A stretch of 5,138 bases of DNA. Origin: Actinomycetota bacterium. GTDB taxonomy: Bacteria; Actinomycetota; Actinomycetes; Streptosporangiales; Streptosporangiaceae. This document shows positions 4,351 to 5,138 of the stretch, in pieces. The notes below the pieces were generated by a model that searched no databases, was not told the DNA's origin, and was given only the letters and a program-made list of their open reading frames with translations. Each line of letters starts with the position of its first letter. Position 1 is the first letter of the stretch. The position numbers and the translations under genes are program-made. The stretch lies in NCBI GenBank assembly GCA_003140115.1, contig PLIQ01000113.1, positions 24,866 through 30,003 on the forward strand, written 5' to 3'.

Positions 4351-5138
4351 ATGAGTGACCAGACTGCGCAAACCGACGGCACGTCACCCTTGCGGGGGGG
4401 TGTGGGGGGATCGTCACCCATGCCGGGGGGTGCGGGGGCGTCGTCCCCCATGGCCAGCTCCATCGGCGGGTTCAGCCGACGCGGCCTGCTGCGCGCGGCC
4501 GGCGCCAGTGCGGCCGTCGTGGGGGGCGGCGGGCTGCTCGAGGCATGCAGCTCCAGCATCAAGGGTGCCTCGTCCTCTTCGACGGCCTCGTCCACCACGA
4601 GCGCCAGCACCCAGGACATCGTGATCGGCTTCATCCACCCGCTCACCGGTGACCTGGCCGACTTCGGCACCTCGGACAACTGGATCGTCAGCACGATCCA
4701 GGCCACGTCGCAGTACAAGAACGGGTTCAAGGTCGGCGGCAAGACCTACCCGGTCACGATCAAGTCCTACGACACCCAGTCCGACCCCACCCGGGCCGGC
4801 CAGCTGGCCAGCCAGGCGATCCTCAGCGACAAGGTGGACCTGATCGTCACCTCCTCGACGCCGGAGACGGTCAACCCGGTCGCGACCGTGGCCGAGAAAC
4901 TGGGCACCCCGACCATCTGCGGCAACGTCCCGTGGCAGGCCTGGTACGCGAACCTGGGCGGCAACCCGACACCGGGCAAGTCGACGTTCAAGCCCACCTG
5001 GGTGACGATGTACTTCCTCGGCGTCAACGACCTGTGCAACTCCTTCATCCCGATGTGGAACAGGATCCGTTCCCAGCTGGGCACGGACAAGGTCGCCGGC
5101 TGCATGTTCCCCAACGACTCGGACGGCAACGCCTTCCG
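4351..5138 (+). CDS. ABC transporter substrate-binding lipoprotein, type I (LivJ/AmiC-like), Tat signal (partial)
   Basis: Extracytoplasmic ligand-binding component of an ABC importer of the branched-chain amino acid/amide type. 262 codons are present and the gene runs off the right edge. Residues 1-41 are an unusual Gly/Ser/Pro extension. A Tat motif SRRGLLRAAG (42-51) precedes a hydrophobic stretch ending LLEAC, with Cys66 as probable lipidation site; Glu at -2 is atypical for a lipobox. A Ser/Thr/Ala linker (67-87) leads into the binding domain: DIVIGFIHPLTGDLADFG (89-106), YPVTIKSYDTQSDPTRAGQL (133-152), then VDLIVTSSTPETVNPVATVAEK (split over 162-183) and GTPTICGNVPWQAWY (185-199). These match the first lobe of type I periplasmic-binding folds. 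The ligand cannot be told, and permease and ATPase genes would lie beyond the window. The start is ATG 4351 behind a strong Shine-Dalgarno. ATG 4450 (residue 34) would give a more ordinary Tat peptide and remains possible. Confidence 0.88.
   Translation, partial: MSDQTAQTDGTSPLRGGVGGSSPMPGGAGASSPMASSIGGFSRRGLLRAAGASAAVVGGGGLLEACSSSIKGASSSSTASSTTSASTQDIVIGFIHPLTGDLADFGTSDNWIVSTIQATSQYKNGFKVGGKTYPVTIKSYDTQSDPTRAGQLASQAILSDKVDLIVTSSTPETVNPVATVAEKLGTPTICGNVPWQAWYANLGGNPTPGKSTFKPTWVTMYFLGVNDLCNSFIPMWNRIRSQLGTDKVAGCMFPNDSDGNAF
4382..4453 (+). repeat. G-rich 30-base tandem repeat in the signal-peptide coding region
   Basis: Two 30-base units (4382-4411 and 4412-4441) share CGTCACCC-TGC-GGGGGG-TG-GGGGG with few differences, followed by a partial third unit CGTCCCCCATGG (4442-4453). 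In frame they encode SP-x-x-GG-x-G-x-S units between the start codon and the twin arginines. The array contains four guanine runs of 7, 6, 6 and 5 bases (4394-4400, 4404-4409, 4425-4430, 4434-4438). It appears to have lengthened the n-region of the Tat signal. Confidence 0.8.

Noticed and set aside
4287..4742. Minus-strand open frame across the start of the transporter gene
   Set aside because: The plus strand encodes a clear Tat lipoprotein and binding-protein domain with a strong Shine-Dalgarno. The reverse frame has Pro/Ala/Ser low complexity typical of shadow frames.

Overview
This is a GC-rich window, roughly 70% G+C by eye, with the character of an actinobacterial chromosome. The evidence is the heavy use of GTG starts, the gene order rpsP-khpA-rimM-trmD-rplS-lepB, the actinobacterial form of signal peptidase I (adjacent Cys-Cys after the lysine box) and a twin-arginine lipoprotein solute-binding protein. 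The genus cannot be fixed from the sequence. A high-GC filamentous or soil actinomycete (Streptosporangiales-, Frankia- or Catenulispora-like) is a reasonable guess and nothing more.

Bases 1-3655, minus strand: a compact ribosome-biogenesis and translation operon. Read from 3655 downward it encodes ribosomal protein S16 (rpsP), a single-KH RNA-binding protein (khpA), the 16S maturation factor RimM, the tRNA m1G37 methyltransferase TrmD, ribosomal protein L19 (rplS) and the start of signal peptidase I (lepB, cut by the window edge). The first three genes are separated by 1 and 4 bases and are probably translationally coupled. A 126-base gap before rplS carries three back-to-back small hairpins and a promoter-like motif that also occurs upstream of rpsP.

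Bases 3656-4350: a long divergent intergenic region with no convincing gene. It holds the rpsP leader and probable promoter, short direct and inverted repeats (3895-3982), a relatively AT-rich stretch with a good sigma-70-type promoter facing right (TTGACT, 18 bases, TAGCGT), and a leader of about 215 bases that ends in a hairpin next to a strong Shine-Dalgarno sequence.

Bases 4351-5138, plus strand: the first 262 codons of a type I (LivJ/AmiC-like) ABC-transporter substrate-binding lipoprotein with a Tat signal. Its N-terminus is lengthened by a G-rich 30-base tandem repeat.

The most unusual element is the S16 protein. A normal S16 core is followed by a charged linker and a tail of about 125 residues of Ala/Pro/Ser/Glu repeats, giving 281 residues, well above the usual S16 length. 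Two 42-base copies of a repeat in this tail differ at six positions, all in third codon positions. I found no clear evidence of a wholly new multi-gene system. The candidates for novelty are the S16 tail, the rpsP/rplS shared motif and structured rplS leader, and the repeat-extended Tat signal.
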